Shown: positions 1-6,333, counted from the stretch's first letter. The stretch is DNA of 10,946 nucleotides from an uncultured Bacilli bacterium (GCA_947599755.1 CANQFO010000032.1:1-10946), one strand, 5' to 3'. Numbers and translations are program-made. The notes: generated by a model from the sequence alone, not told the origin.

Positions 1-163
1 TTTGCTGCAGCATTTGCAACATCATCTGCGGAATTTGCTGCAGCATTTGCAACATCATCTGCGGAATTTGCTGCAGCATTTGCAACATCATCTGCGGAAT
101 TTGCTGCAGCTTTTGCAACATCATCTGCGGAATTTGCTGCAGCTTTTGCAACATCATCTGCGG
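1..163 (-). repeat. Tandem 33-bp repeat array encoding 11-residue units
   Basis: Four full 33-bp units (32-64, 65-97, 98-130, 131-163) and a fifth missing two bases at the edge (1-31) lie head to tail. The only difference is one base: the two units nearest the gene start encode Lys (VAKA) and the next three encode Asn (VANA). The unit is a multiple of three, so gain or loss of copies keeps the reading frame. Each unit reads AANSADDVA(K/N)A, Ala-rich with an acidic pair, and probably forms an amphipathic helix. An 11-residue period equals three helical turns, as in other 11-mer repeat proteins. The array continues out of the window. Confidence 0.95.
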
Positions 164-1070
164 AATTTGCAGCAATTTTATTCATAATTCCTGCTTTTGC
201 TTTGGAGGCTAATTTAGCTGCTCCTTTAAATGCATAAGTGGCTGCAACAACAGTTCCTGCTTGAACTGCTCCTTCTACTACTCCTTTTTTCATTGCATCA
301 TTGTAGCTTAATCCTTCTTGTAATCCTCTTTGTGTTCCATCACCGAATCCACCTAATCCTGCTAATCCTGCTACGGCTTTTAGTGATCCGGCTGCGGCTT
401 TTCCTCCAGATATTGCAGAGGAGGCAATTCCTGCTCCTGATCCTGCTCCACCAATTGCACCTGCTATAGCTCCACCAGCATATGCAGTTAATGCATATCC
501 AGCACCAATTCCAATTCCTTTAATCAGAGTGGCTGCTGTACCTTTTGAAGACATATAACTATATTTTTCTATATCCTTTAAAAATCCTGTTTTATATTGT
601 TCTGCAAAATAATCTCCGACATGATCTTTTTCTACCCAATCACCTATTTCTTCTTTTGCATCTTTATTGAACCAGCCAACTAACCAAGCGGTAGCGGATG
701 CAAGTCCATCAACAATTTGTTCACCAGCTGTTGCAACTCCTTCTAGAACTTTGGCTCCACCCATAATTATCGTGCTACCAAATTTAGTTACAACATTAGC
801 TCCATCTATTTCTTTATTATACTTTTCTATTTCTTTAGCTCTTCCACTAATGGTTTTGATTTGATCTTCAATTTGCTTCTGACATTCTTCAGGAGATTGA
901 ACTATTCCAGAAAAATCAAGACCATTAACGTATTCAATTCCATGAGCATTTTTGATGATATTAATTGCTGATTCTAAATCTCTTGCAGTATAATTTAATT
1001 GTTTGGTTGCGTTTTTTAATTGGCTAATTACACTTTCTGTTTTTTGCGCATTATATACTATTTTTGCCAT
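1..1070 (-). CDS. Putative T7SS effector (LXG-like polymorphic toxin), N-terminal part, cut by the window edge
   Basis: The reading frame runs open from an ATG at 1070 to position 1, giving 356 residues with the C-terminus outside the window. The start has a strong GAGGTGG Shine-Dalgarno 5 bases upstream that overlaps the previous gene's stop region, suggesting translational coupling. Residues 1-90 are charged and helical, as expected of an ESX/LXG-type secretion domain. Residues 95-135 are hydrophobic and end in a Trp/Gly-rich stretch, and residues 183-245 form a long glycine-zipper-like Gly/Ala region that could insert in membranes. From about residue 300 the protein is an array of 11-residue units (AANSADDVAKA). 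This order, and its place as last visible gene after three small helical proteins, matches T7SS polymorphic toxins. The toxic domain would lie beyond the repeats and cannot be seen. I did not find a textbook LXG motif, so the family name is inference. Confidence 0.7.
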   Translation of the reverse strand, partial: MAKIVYNAQKTESVISQLKNATKQLNYTARDLESAINIIKNAHGIEYVNGLDFSGIVQSPEECQKQIEDQIKTISGRAKEIEKYNKEIDGANVVTKFGSTIIMGGAKVLEGVATAGEQIVDGLASATAWLVGWFNKDAKEEIGDWVEKDHVGDYFAEQYKTGFLKDIEKYSYMSSKGTAATLIKGIGIGAGYALTAYAGGAIAGAIGGAGSGAGIASSAISGGKAAAGSLKAVAGLAGLGGFGDGTQRGLQEGLSYNDAMKKGVVEGAVQAGTVVAATYAFKGAAKLASKAKAGIMNKIAANSADDVAKAAANSADDVAKAAANSADDVANAAANSADDVANAAANSADDVANAAA

Positions 1071-1078
1071 ACTCCACC

Positions 1079-1420
1079 TCAAATATTATTATTATTTTGT
1101 GCTTCTTGCAATTTTCTTTCATATTCAGCAAGTTCTGCAGTTTGATCAGTATATATCTGATTTACTAGTGATTCAATATCATCAGCATATCCATCTATTA
1201 CCTTTTTTACATCTTTTATTGATTTTCCAAGTTCTTCAATTATTGGAGCAAAAGTCATATCGTCTACAGATAAAACATCTATTCCACAATCTTCACTAGC
1301 AATAGATACAGAGTTTCCAGATGTTTCAAAATCATTTGCCGCTTCTCTTAGTCTTTCACATCCATTTATAATTGTGGCTTTATCAATAATTTGACTTTTA
1401 TTTGTTATTCCGTATACCAT
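1079..1420 (-). CDS. Small helical partner protein of T7SS effector cassette
   Basis: A 113-residue protein with no signal peptide or membrane segment. The sequence is acidic and mostly helical, with a likely coiled coil at about 60-108 ending in a short Asn run. Cys21 and Cys45 are visible. It lies between a WXG-like gene and the large effector. Its stop codon (TGA) falls within the ribosome binding site of the effector, so the two are probably translated together. In LXG-type operons this position is held by small helical targeting or chaperone partners that bind the effector's N-terminal domain before export; that role is inferred from context, since I cannot assign a named family. The start has GGAG 8 bases upstream. 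The 68-base gap before it holds a perfect hairpin. Confidence 0.75.
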   Translation of the reverse strand: MVYGITNKSQIIDKATIINGCERLREAANDFETSGNSVSIASEDCGIDVLSVDDMTFAPIIEELGKSIKDVKKVIDGYADDIESLVNQIYTDQTAELAEYERKLQEAQNNNNI

Positions 1421-1441
1421 ACTAATTCTCCTTTTAGATCA

Positions 1442-1471
1442 AGTAAATTAGGATCAAAATCCTAATTTACT
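1442..1471 (-). other. Intercistronic 13-bp perfect stem-loop
   Basis: AGTAAATTAGGAT (1442-1454) pairs perfectly with 1459-1471 around a four-base loop. It lies in the gap between the second and third genes of the T7SS cassette. On the transcribed (minus) strand it is followed by TTGATC rather than a run of T, so it is not a standard intrinsic terminator. It is more likely an mRNA processing or stabilising hairpin, or a partial attenuator that lowers expression of the two distal genes. Confidence 0.7.
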
Positions 1472-1488
1472 ATATTCTTAACCTTTCT

Positions 1489-1785
1489 TTATCTTTTTTG
1501 GCTATATGCTAAAAATTCATTAACTGCATTTTGTAAATTTGTTGCACTTAAACTCATTTCATCCATCGTTTGTGGAATGTCTGCAGTATAATATTTTGTC
1601 CAATTTTCTTGTTCTACTTTAGCCCATTCCATACTAATTGGTTTTCCAGAACCTTCTTCACCCATTTGATTGGTTATGATATCATTTAATGTTTCCATTG
1701 ATCGTTTTACTTTTGATACTATGTTGTTTATATCTTCTACATCTTTTGTTGATGCATTAGGATTTATATATAAATTATTATTCAT
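1489..1785 (-). CDS. WXG100-like / small ESX-type helical protein
   Basis: A 98-residue protein of the size typical for secreted WXG100 (EsxA/EsxB) proteins. Two helical halves (about 12-43 and 70-95) flank a central Gly/Pro-containing turn that holds Trp54 (EWAK) and Trp62 (NWTKYY). The exact W-x-G triplet is absent, so it is a divergent member or an accessory partner. It starts 20 bases after the preceding WXG100-like gene, with AAGGAAG about 8 bases before the ATG. Expected role, from family knowledge and context: pairing with the preceding protein or with the effector for recognition by the T7SS ATPase. Confidence 0.7.
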   Translation of the reverse strand: MNNNLYINPNASTKDVEDINNIVSKVKRSMETLNDIITNQMGEEGSGKPISMEWAKVEQENWTKYYTADIPQTMDEMSLSATNLQNAVNEFLAYSQKR

Positions 1786-1805
1786 AAAAACATTCTTCCT
1801 TTCTT

Positions 1806-2096
1806 TTATCCCATATAGTCTTGAACATTAGAAACTGTTGTGTTGAATTTAGTATTTTGATCTTCCATATAATGTTCTATTTCATCTAATGTTTTTTTCA
1901 AGTTATTGAATGTATCTTGTTTAGATTCAAATTTTTGTTTAAATGTTTCTGCTGCTGTTCCTCTAAAATCTCCTCTAGTAATTTGTTCAATTAAACTTGT
2001 AAGTCTAGCTAAATTTGTTCTATACTCATCACTTGCTGTTTGTAATGCATTTGCAACTGTATTAAATGCTTGACTGTCTGCTTGAATAACTGCCAT
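1806..2096 (-). CDS. WXG100 family (EsxA-like) protein
   Basis: A 96-residue protein with the family's helix-turn-helix plan: helix about 8-40, turn carrying GDFRGTAAETF (residues 42-52), helix about 50-93. The turn matches the WXG100 consensus, with Phe44-Arg-Gly46 in place of Trp-x-Gly and the usual Ala/Phe positions after it. The C-terminus is Asp-Tyr-Met-Gly; a clear YxxxD/E export signal is not seen. Start choice is secure: AGGAGGTG lies 6 bases before the ATG. It is first in the four-gene cassette, driven by the promoter at 2164-2191. WXG100 proteins are exported by type VII secretion as small helical dimers. No T7SS core gene is in the window. Confidence 0.88.
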   Translation of the reverse strand: MAVIQADSQAFNTVANALQTASDEYRTNLARLTSLIEQITRGDFRGTAAETFKQKFESKQDTFNNLKKTLDEIEHYMEDQNTKFNTTVSNVQDYMG

Positions 2097-2163
2097 GTTT
2101 TCACCTCCTATTTTTTATTTAGATATTGTTCTTTTTGATTACCGAACCCTATCCTATATAAAT

Positions 2164-2191
2164 TGTATACCATTTCTTTATATTTGGGCAA
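2164..2191 (-). promoter_or_regulatory. Sigma-A-like promoter of the first T7SS cassette
   Basis: On the minus strand, TTGCCC (2186-2191) and TATACA (2164-2169) are separated by 16 bases, and the -10 is extended by an upstream TGG. This predicts a leader of about 60 bases ending in the strong ribosome binding site of the WXG100-like gene. It lies back-to-back with the plus-strand promoter candidate of the coat genes. Confidence 0.6.
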
Positions 2192-2207
2192 GTGTTTTTT
2201 GTTCTTT

Positions 2208-2236
2208 TACATTTTTATAGACATTTTACATACAAT
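2208..2236 (+). promoter_or_regulatory. Candidate late-sporulation (sigma-K/E type) promoter for coat genes
   Basis: CATACAAT (2229-2236) matches the -10 consensus of mother-cell sigma factors, and TACA (2208-2211) lies 17 bases upstream as a possible sigma-K-type -35. No sigma-E-type -35 was found at the right distance. The fit agrees with the downstream genes being CotZ-family coat proteins. A leader of about 70 bases would result. The assignment to a particular sigma factor is inference. Confidence 0.45.
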
Positions 2237-2311
2237 TATATAGGTATTTATAAACACCATTTTAAAAGTTTAGAATACTTTATATTAGAAATAGATAAAG
2301 AGGTGGAGATT

Positions 2312-2707
2312 GTGGCTTGTAATCATTGTATTAAAAATTTATTTAAGTTGATTAACTTATTACAACAAAACTCTCTTAATCAATGTTGTTTAGATGATGG
2401 CTGTACTAAACCTTATTTAGGTCCTACAATGAATTGTATTTGTTATAATACAAGAGTCATTACTTTGTATACTAAAGATGGTAAAATTTATACTACTACT
2501 TATTTTGATGATGCAAATATTTCTCAAAGTAGTTCTTTCTTTAGAGTAGATAAAGTACATGATGATTGTGTTACTCTTTTAATTTTAAGAGAAGAAAATG
2601 GCAATTATACTTCTACAAATCAATATATTACTATTTCTTTAAGTTGTGTTTGTGCTGTTCAATGTATTTCTGATGTTGTAGTAGAAAATCTATGTGAGAG
2701 GAGGTAG
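2312..2707 (+). CDS. CotZ/CotY/ExsY-family spore coat protein (first of pair)
   Basis: Starts at GTG 2312, chosen because AGGTGG (2301-2306) lies 5 bases upstream and because it gives 131 residues, matching its neighbour; the in-frame ATG 120 bases upstream has no such site. The protein is Cys-rich (12 Cys). It carries the CotZ-family signatures in order: DGCTKPYLG (29-37), YNTRVITLYTKDG (45-57), FFRVDKVHDDCVTLLIL (77-91ff) and a C-terminal ISLSCVCAVQC (108-118). In Bacillus these proteins build the disulphide-crosslinked outer spore coat crust or exosporium basal layer in the mother cell. It is slightly shorter than Bacillus homologues. The stop codon overlaps the Shine-Dalgarno of the next gene, so the two are coupled. 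Confidence 0.88.
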   Translation: MACNHCIKNLFKLINLLQQNSLNQCCLDDGCTKPYLGPTMNCICYNTRVITLYTKDGKIYTTTYFDDANISQSSSFFRVDKVHDDCVTLLILREENGNYTSTNQYITISLSCVCAVQCISDVVVENLCERR

Positions 2708-2712
2708 ATTTT

Positions 2713-3117
2713 ATGTGTAATGAAAAAGAAAATAAAGACTGTGGATGTCTTAATGATATACTTGGTAGAATTTTAATGCTTCAAAAACAAGATTTTGATA
2801 ATGAAACTTTTACTGGTTGTGATAAGCCTTATTTAGGTCCTACTTGTACTAGTATTTGCTATAATACTAGACCAATCATGTTATTTAATTGTTGTACGGG
2901 AGAACCTTGGGCATTTCCTTATACTTTAAATAATGTTTCTACTAATTCTAATGTTTTTCGTATTGAATCTTTAGATGATTGTTGTTGTACTTGTAGAGTG
3001 TTAGCTCTTGATGATGCTACTAACACTTTTACTAGTACGAATGATTTCTTTACATTGGATTTAAATTGTGTTGGAGCAATAAAATGTCTTGCGGATACTT
3101 ATATTGATTTATGCTAG
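2713..3117 (+). CDS. CotZ/CotY/ExsY-family spore coat protein (second of pair)
   Basis: A 134-residue, very Cys-rich protein (15 Cys, including the cluster CCCTC at 90-94). It shows the same family blocks as its neighbour: GCDKPYLGPTC (35-45), CYNTRPIMLF (49-58), VFRIESLDDCCC (81-92) and a C-terminal LDLNCVGAIKCLAD (115-128). These match the CotZ/ExsY pattern of N-T-R-P, F-R-(I/V)-E-S-(L/V)-D-D and D-L-x-C. AGGAGG lies about 8 bases before the ATG. The pair arose by duplication but has diverged well, so the two may be distinct structural subunits, as ExsY and CotY are in the B. cereus group. Expression would be in the mother cell during sporulation. Confidence 0.92.
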   Translation: MCNEKENKDCGCLNDILGRILMLQKQDFDNETFTGCDKPYLGPTCTSICYNTRPIMLFNCCTGEPWAFPYTLNNVSTNSNVFRIESLDDCCCTCRVLALDDATNTFTSTNDFFTLDLNCVGAIKCLADTYIDLC

Positions 3118-3172
3118 TGTATAAGATTAAAAATCAATTCATACTCAAAATGAATCATTTAATTTATTTATA

Positions 3173-3207
3173 AAAACCTCGTTTCTTTTGTCTGAAAACG
3201 AGGTTTT
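3173..3207 (+). terminator. Intrinsic terminator, probably bidirectional
   Basis: AAAACCTCGTTT (3173-3184) pairs with AAACGAGGTTTT (3196-3207), a 12-bp stem with an 11-base loop. It ends in T-rich sequence on the plus strand and in an equivalent tract on the minus strand. It lies between convergent genes, ending the coat gene transcript and the minus-strand membrane protein gene. Confidence 0.88.
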
Positions 3208-3254
3208 ATTACATTTTTATTCTTGGCTATTTTTTCTAGAGTTTTTTATTTTTA

Positions 3255-4187
3255 TTATATTGTTGTTGGTTCTATTGAAGGGGTTTCTGGGATCTGTTCT
3301 TGATATGTACTATCATATGCTATAAATGGTAATAACCATAATTCAAGTACGGCAAAGCTTATACAAAAAGCTTTTGACTTTCCGAATTTTTTCGCTATAC
3401 AGTAGTTTGTATATAGATTAAACAAAATATTAACATATGGAATAAATAGCAATATACATAATATTCCATTATTAAAAGCTATTTGGCATGTATAATATTC
3501 TCTATAAATTGGTATCCAATAATACCAGCCATTCTTTCCTGTTTTTTCAAAGATTGTCATCCATGATATAACCGATAATATTGCTATAGATAATATACCG
3601 TAAGCAAAAAGTATATAAAATAATGCACCTAAATCGATAGAGTAACCTAAGTATTTAAATTCTTCTCGAACTATATTATAGGTTTCGCTGTCCTTGATAC
3701 TTGAAAAAACTAAGGTGTTATCAATTGTTTCAACCATACTGGAATAAATTTCTTTTTCTTTTTCAGATTGATCATATCTCTTTTTTAATTCATTAGATAT
3801 TGATTTTATATATTCTTTATCACCTGTTACATAAAATATTACGATTCCTTTTTCTGTATCTATTGCTGTATCAAAATCAGTTGCTTCCTGGAAACTTAAT
3901 CCTTGTACTGTTTCTAATGATTTTGAACCTTTTAAACTATATACACTATAACCTTTTTGTTCCATCTTATTTTTAAATTCTTCTGGTGTAATAGGCTTAC
4001 TCATTTTTGTAGCAATCATGATGCATGCTATAGTGAATACTATTCCTATACTTAATATACTAGAAAAAATTATTACCTTTGCTTTAGCTAAAGCTTTAGG
4101 ATTTTTACTATTTTTGTTTTGAAAACCACATTTTGGGCATTTTTCTATGTGAATATCATATTTTTCTCCACAATGCCAACACTTCAT
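3255..4187 (-). CDS. Zinc-ribbon membrane protein with DUF5684-like C-terminal domain
   Basis: 310 residues in three parts. Residues 1-22 form a cytoplasmic zinc ribbon (Cys3-x2-Cys6 and Cys17-x2-Cys20, with the CPKCGF signature). A membrane segment spans about 38-60. Residues 62-187 are a charged domain on the outer side. A second membrane segment (about 188-212) leads into a multi-helix region that resembles DUF5684: GKNGWYYWIPIY (217-228), IPYVNILF (249-256) and AKKFGKSKAF (265-274). The function is not known; DUF5684 proteins are membrane proteins without a settled role. It has its own promoter (4224-4252) and ends at the terminator shared with the coat genes. The ATG has AAGGAAG about 10 bases upstream. 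Confidence 0.8.
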   Translation of the reverse strand: MKCWHCGEKYDIHIEKCPKCGFQNKNSKNPKALAKAKVIIFSSILSIGIVFTIACIMIATKMSKPITPEEFKNKMEQKGYSVYSLKGSKSLETVQGLSFQEATDFDTAIDTEKGIVIFYVTGDKEYIKSISNELKKRYDQSEKEKEIYSSMVETIDNTLVFSSIKDSETYNIVREEFKYLGYSIDLGALFYILFAYGILSIAILSVISWMTIFEKTGKNGWYYWIPIYREYYTCQIAFNNGILCILLFIPYVNILFNLYTNYCIAKKFGKSKAFCISFAVLELWLLPFIAYDSTYQEQIPETPSIEPTTI

Positions 4188-4223
4188 CTTACTAACACTT
4201 CCTTATCTTTTATTTATAGTATG

Positions 4224-4252
4224 AGTATATTATAGATATACATTTATTTCAA
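4224..4252 (-). promoter_or_regulatory. Sigma-A-like promoter of the zinc-ribbon membrane protein gene
   Basis: On the minus strand TTGAAA (4247-4252) and TATACT (4224-4229) are 17 bases apart. The start of the -35 abuts the T-tract of the preceding gene's terminator, and the gene's ATG is about 37 bases downstream of the -10. Confidence 0.6.
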
Positions 4253-4280
4253 TAAAAAAATTGTAGAATCACTACAATTT
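4252..4280 (-). terminator. Intrinsic terminator of the small unrecognised gene
   Basis: AAATTGTAG (4258-4266) pairs with CTACAATTT (4272-4280) around a five-base loop. On the minus strand it runs straight into a T-tract (complement of 4252-4260). It is placed about 20 bases after the stop codon of the gene at 4301-4615. Confidence 0.88.
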
Positions 4281-4300
4281 ACATACTAATTTACATTACT

Positions 4301-4615
4301 TTATCTGTCTTTTTTTATTTCTATTGAGTTAATTTCCTTAATTGATATCAATTCATTATCTATCGTTACAATATTGTTTTCCGTTCTTGCTACTAAAGTA
4401 GTATCATATGTTTTTGTTGATGTTTTTATCATAACAGGTATATTATAAGCATAACCTATTCCATTAAAAATTTCATCTAAAGTATCTTTTATCGATTTAC
4501 TTTTTTCTTTTAAAGGTGGATTTGTTGTATCTTCATTTTTAAAGCGATAAACTGTTTTGTTATTTTTAATATTTTTAGTAATTTGATTTTGATAAATTTT
4601 TGGTAAATTTTTCAT
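4301..4615 (-). CDS. Small protein of unknown function
   Basis: A 104-residue basic protein that I do not recognise. The N-terminal 45 residues are Lys/Asn-rich and probably disordered. A short helix (about 40-53) follows. Residues 58-101 alternate hydrophobic and polar residues in at least four short strands (PVMIKT, TLVART, NIVTIDNELISI, INSIEI), suggesting a small beta-barrel of SH3/Sm type. There is no signal peptide, membrane segment or Cys. AAGGAGA lies about 7 bases before the ATG. It stands alone, with its own terminator, divergent from rodA, so a shared regulatory region is possible. The strand-pattern reading is inference from the sequence only. Confidence 0.75.
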   Translation of the reverse strand: MKNLPKIYQNQITKNIKNNKTVYRFKNEDTTNPPLKEKSKSIKDTLDEIFNGIGYAYNIPVMIKTSTKTYDTTLVARTENNIVTIDNELISIKEINSIEIKKDR

Positions 4616-4671
4616 ATCATATCTCCTTTTTCATATTTTATGAAAACAAGATATAAAACTTGCTTGTTTTT

Positions 4672-4679
4672 GATATAAT
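4672..4679 (+). promoter_or_regulatory. Extended -10 promoter of rodA
   Basis: TGATATAAT with TATAAT at 4674-4679 is a perfect extended -10; the -35 region is poor. The predicted transcript start falls at or just before the AAGGAGG (4686-4692) of rodA, so the leader would be only about 16 bases. A different start further upstream cannot be excluded. Confidence 0.45.
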
Positions 4680-4701
4680 ATAAATAAGGAGGCGATGTTG
4701 T

Positions 4702-5829
4702 ATGGGAAAATATAAGTTAAATTTAAAAATTGTTATTCCTATTCTTTTACTTTCTCTTATTAGTATTATTACTATTTATAGTGCTAGTACTTATACTTCT
4801 AGAAGTTTAGGGAATTTGGCTTTGAAACAGTTTATTTGGTATTTTGTAGGGGTAATTTTTGTGATTTTATTAATTCATCTTAAAAATGAATATTTATATC
4901 GTCATACTTATATTCTTTATCTGTTTGGGAATCTTTTATTGCTTTTATTGCTTTTATTTGGAACTCCTATTAATCACAGTAAGTGTTGGTTTGTTATTCC
5001 TGGTATTGGTAGTATTCAACCTAGTGAATTTATGAAGATCTTTATTATGCTAATGCTTGCTACTATGATTCATAATTTTAGAAGTGATTATCAAAATCCT
5101 TCTGTTTTTCAGGAATTTATTTTTATTTTAAAAAGTTTTTTGGTCGTTCTCATTCCTTCTATTTTAACTTTTTTGCAACCTGATACAGGAGCAGTTATTA
5201 TTTATTTTGTTATTTATTTTTTTATGATGTTTGCATCAGGAATTCGCCTACGTTGGTTTTTGGGTGCTTTCATTTTTCTTGCTAGTCTTTTAGGACTTAT
5301 TTTATGGCTTTATTTTTTTCAAGAAAAAATTTTTATTCAACTTTTTGGTAGTTCTATTTATTATCGACTTGAACGAATTTTTTCTTGGCAAAATGGATCT
5401 GGTTTACAACTTGAAAATGCTCTTGCAGCAATTGGATCTGCAGGCTTTTTTGGACATGGTTTTATGAATACTCCTATTTATTTTCCTGAGGCATCTACTG
5501 ATTTTATTTTTGCTGTTTATGCTTCTAATTTTGGTCTAGTGGGAATTTTCGTTTTATTTTTCATTATCCTTTTTTTGGATATTCAAATTATTCATCTTTC
5601 TAACAGAAAAATTTTGGATACAGATAAGTATATTTTAGCAGGAATATTGGGGATGCTTTTATTTCAGCAAATTCAAAATATTGGTATGACTGTTGGACTA
5701 TTTCCTATTACCGGAATTACTCTTCCTTTTGTTTCTTATGGAGGATCTAGTTTGATTTCTTATTTTTTAATTGTTGGAATTTTACTTAATATCTCAGTTG
5801 AAAAAAATCGATATTATCGTTATAAATAA
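4702..5829 (+). CDS. rodA: RodA/FtsW/SpoVE-family SEDS peptidoglycan glycosyltransferase, RodA-like
   Basis: 375 residues with about ten membrane segments, the usual length for the SEDS family, which polymerises lipid II into glycan strands together with a class B penicillin-binding protein. Hallmarks in order: KCWFVIPGIGSIQPSEFMKI (94-113), FLQPDTG (157-163), LENALAAIGSAGFFGHG (237-253), PEASTDFIFA (262-271) with Asp267 at the catalytic aspartate position, and NIGMTVGLFPITGITLPFVS (326-345) followed by YGGSS. The pattern favours RodA (side-wall growth) over FtsW, though SpoVE (spore cortex) cannot be ruled out from sequence, given the coat genes nearby. AAGGAGG lies 9 bases before the ATG. 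No PBP gene is adjacent. It converges on the lipoprotein gene with a 33-base gap and no obvious terminator. Confidence 0.93.
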   Translation: MGKYKLNLKIVIPILLLSLISIITIYSASTYTSRSLGNLALKQFIWYFVGVIFVILLIHLKNEYLYRHTYILYLFGNLLLLLLLLFGTPINHSKCWFVIPGIGSIQPSEFMKIFIMLMLATMIHNFRSDYQNPSVFQEFIFILKSFLVVLIPSILTFLQPDTGAVIIYFVIYFFMMFASGIRLRWFLGAFIFLASLLGLILWLYFFQEKIFIQLFGSSIYYRLERIFSWQNGSGLQLENALAAIGSAGFFGHGFMNTPIYFPEASTDFIFAVYASNFGLVGIFVLFFIILFLDIQIIHLSNRKILDTDKYILAGILGMLLFQQIQNIGMTVGLFPITGITLPFVSYGGSSLISYFLIVGILLNISVEKNRYYRYK

Positions 5830-5862
5830 TATCTTTGTATACTTTTTCTGTAGTCTTATCCT

Positions 5863-6333
5863 TTACTTAGTGGTTCTGGTTTGTTGTACTTCGTGGCACT
5901 CAAAACGGTTTGTATCATAATCAATATCTACATTGAATTCTTGTTCTATATTATTAATTTCTAATTCAATTTCTCCTAATCCATTTGAAACGATATAATA
6001 TTTTCCTGGTTTTAATGCTACTGTTGGATCTTCTGATTCGGCATAGGCTATGGCATTTATTGTTGTGTAGTCTGATGATGTGGGTTGATTTGAAATAAAT
6101 GTTAATACTTCTTGGTCTTCGGTTAATTCTTCTGGATTAAGAAAATGGCAATGAATTAAGGCTCTTTCTTCGTCTATTTCTGCATCGGTCATTTCTTTTA
6201 AAATATTATTATTATTATTTATATTCATCTCTGCTTGATTACATCCAGTAGTTAATACTCCTACTATAGAAACTCCAATACAAAGTTTTATACTTTTTTT
6301 CAATAATTCTTGATTAACATTTCTTATTTTCAT
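5863..6333 (-). CDS. Putative lipoprotein, last gene of second T7SS-like cassette
   Basis: 156 residues. A basic N-terminus (Lys2-Lys17), a hydrophobic stretch (18-29) and Leu-Thr-Thr-Gly-Cys31 form a lipoprotein signal with a somewhat loose lipobox. A short Asn run (38-43) acts as linker. The remaining acidic domain (about 50-150) has Cys62 and Cys146 and a beta-rich end (KPGKYYIVSNGLGEIELEI, 108-126). I recognise no family. It begins 38 bases after the propeller protein gene with a strong GGAGG site. As the small gene directly after a large T7SS-like effector it sits where immunity genes usually lie, and a surface-tethered protein would suit an effector acting outside the membrane. That role is inference; it could instead be an anchored receptor or partner. 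Confidence 0.75.
   Translation of the reverse strand: MKIRNVNQELLKKSIKLCIGVSIVGVLTTGCNQAEMNINNNNNILKEMTDAEIDEERALIHCHFLNPEELTEDQEVLTFISNQPTSSDYTTINAIAYAESEDPTVALKPGKYYIVSNGLGEIELEINNIEQEFNVDIDYDTNRFECHEVQQTRTTK

Noticed and set aside
1..163. CRISPR array
   Set aside because: The 33-bp units are directly contiguous with no spacers and lie in frame inside a coding sequence.
1..864. Plus-strand open frames rich in Leu/His/Gln over the repeat and Gly/Ala region
   Set aside because: They are antisense to a well-supported minus-strand gene, lack ribosome binding sites, and their low-complexity composition comes from the repeats and the skewed codons of the real gene.
1003..1299. Plus-strand frame opposite the effector start and its partner gene
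   Set aside because: It overlaps two minus-strand genes with good start signals and has no ribosome binding site.
1442..1471. Intrinsic terminator ending the first half of the T7SS cassette
   Set aside because: Neither strand has a T-tract after the stem, and the downstream genes have no separate promoter that I can see. It is kept as an intercistronic hairpin.
2192..2311. Longer start (ATG at 2192) for the first coat gene
   Set aside because: There is no Shine-Dalgarno before it, the extra 40 residues do not resemble the family, and the candidate promoter would lie inside the coding region. GTG at 2312 has a good site.
4643..4670. Terminator upstream of rodA
   Set aside because: The 8-bp inverted repeat is followed by a T-rich stretch, but no plus-strand gene lies upstream for it to end and the stem overlaps the promoter region; an operator is the likelier reading.
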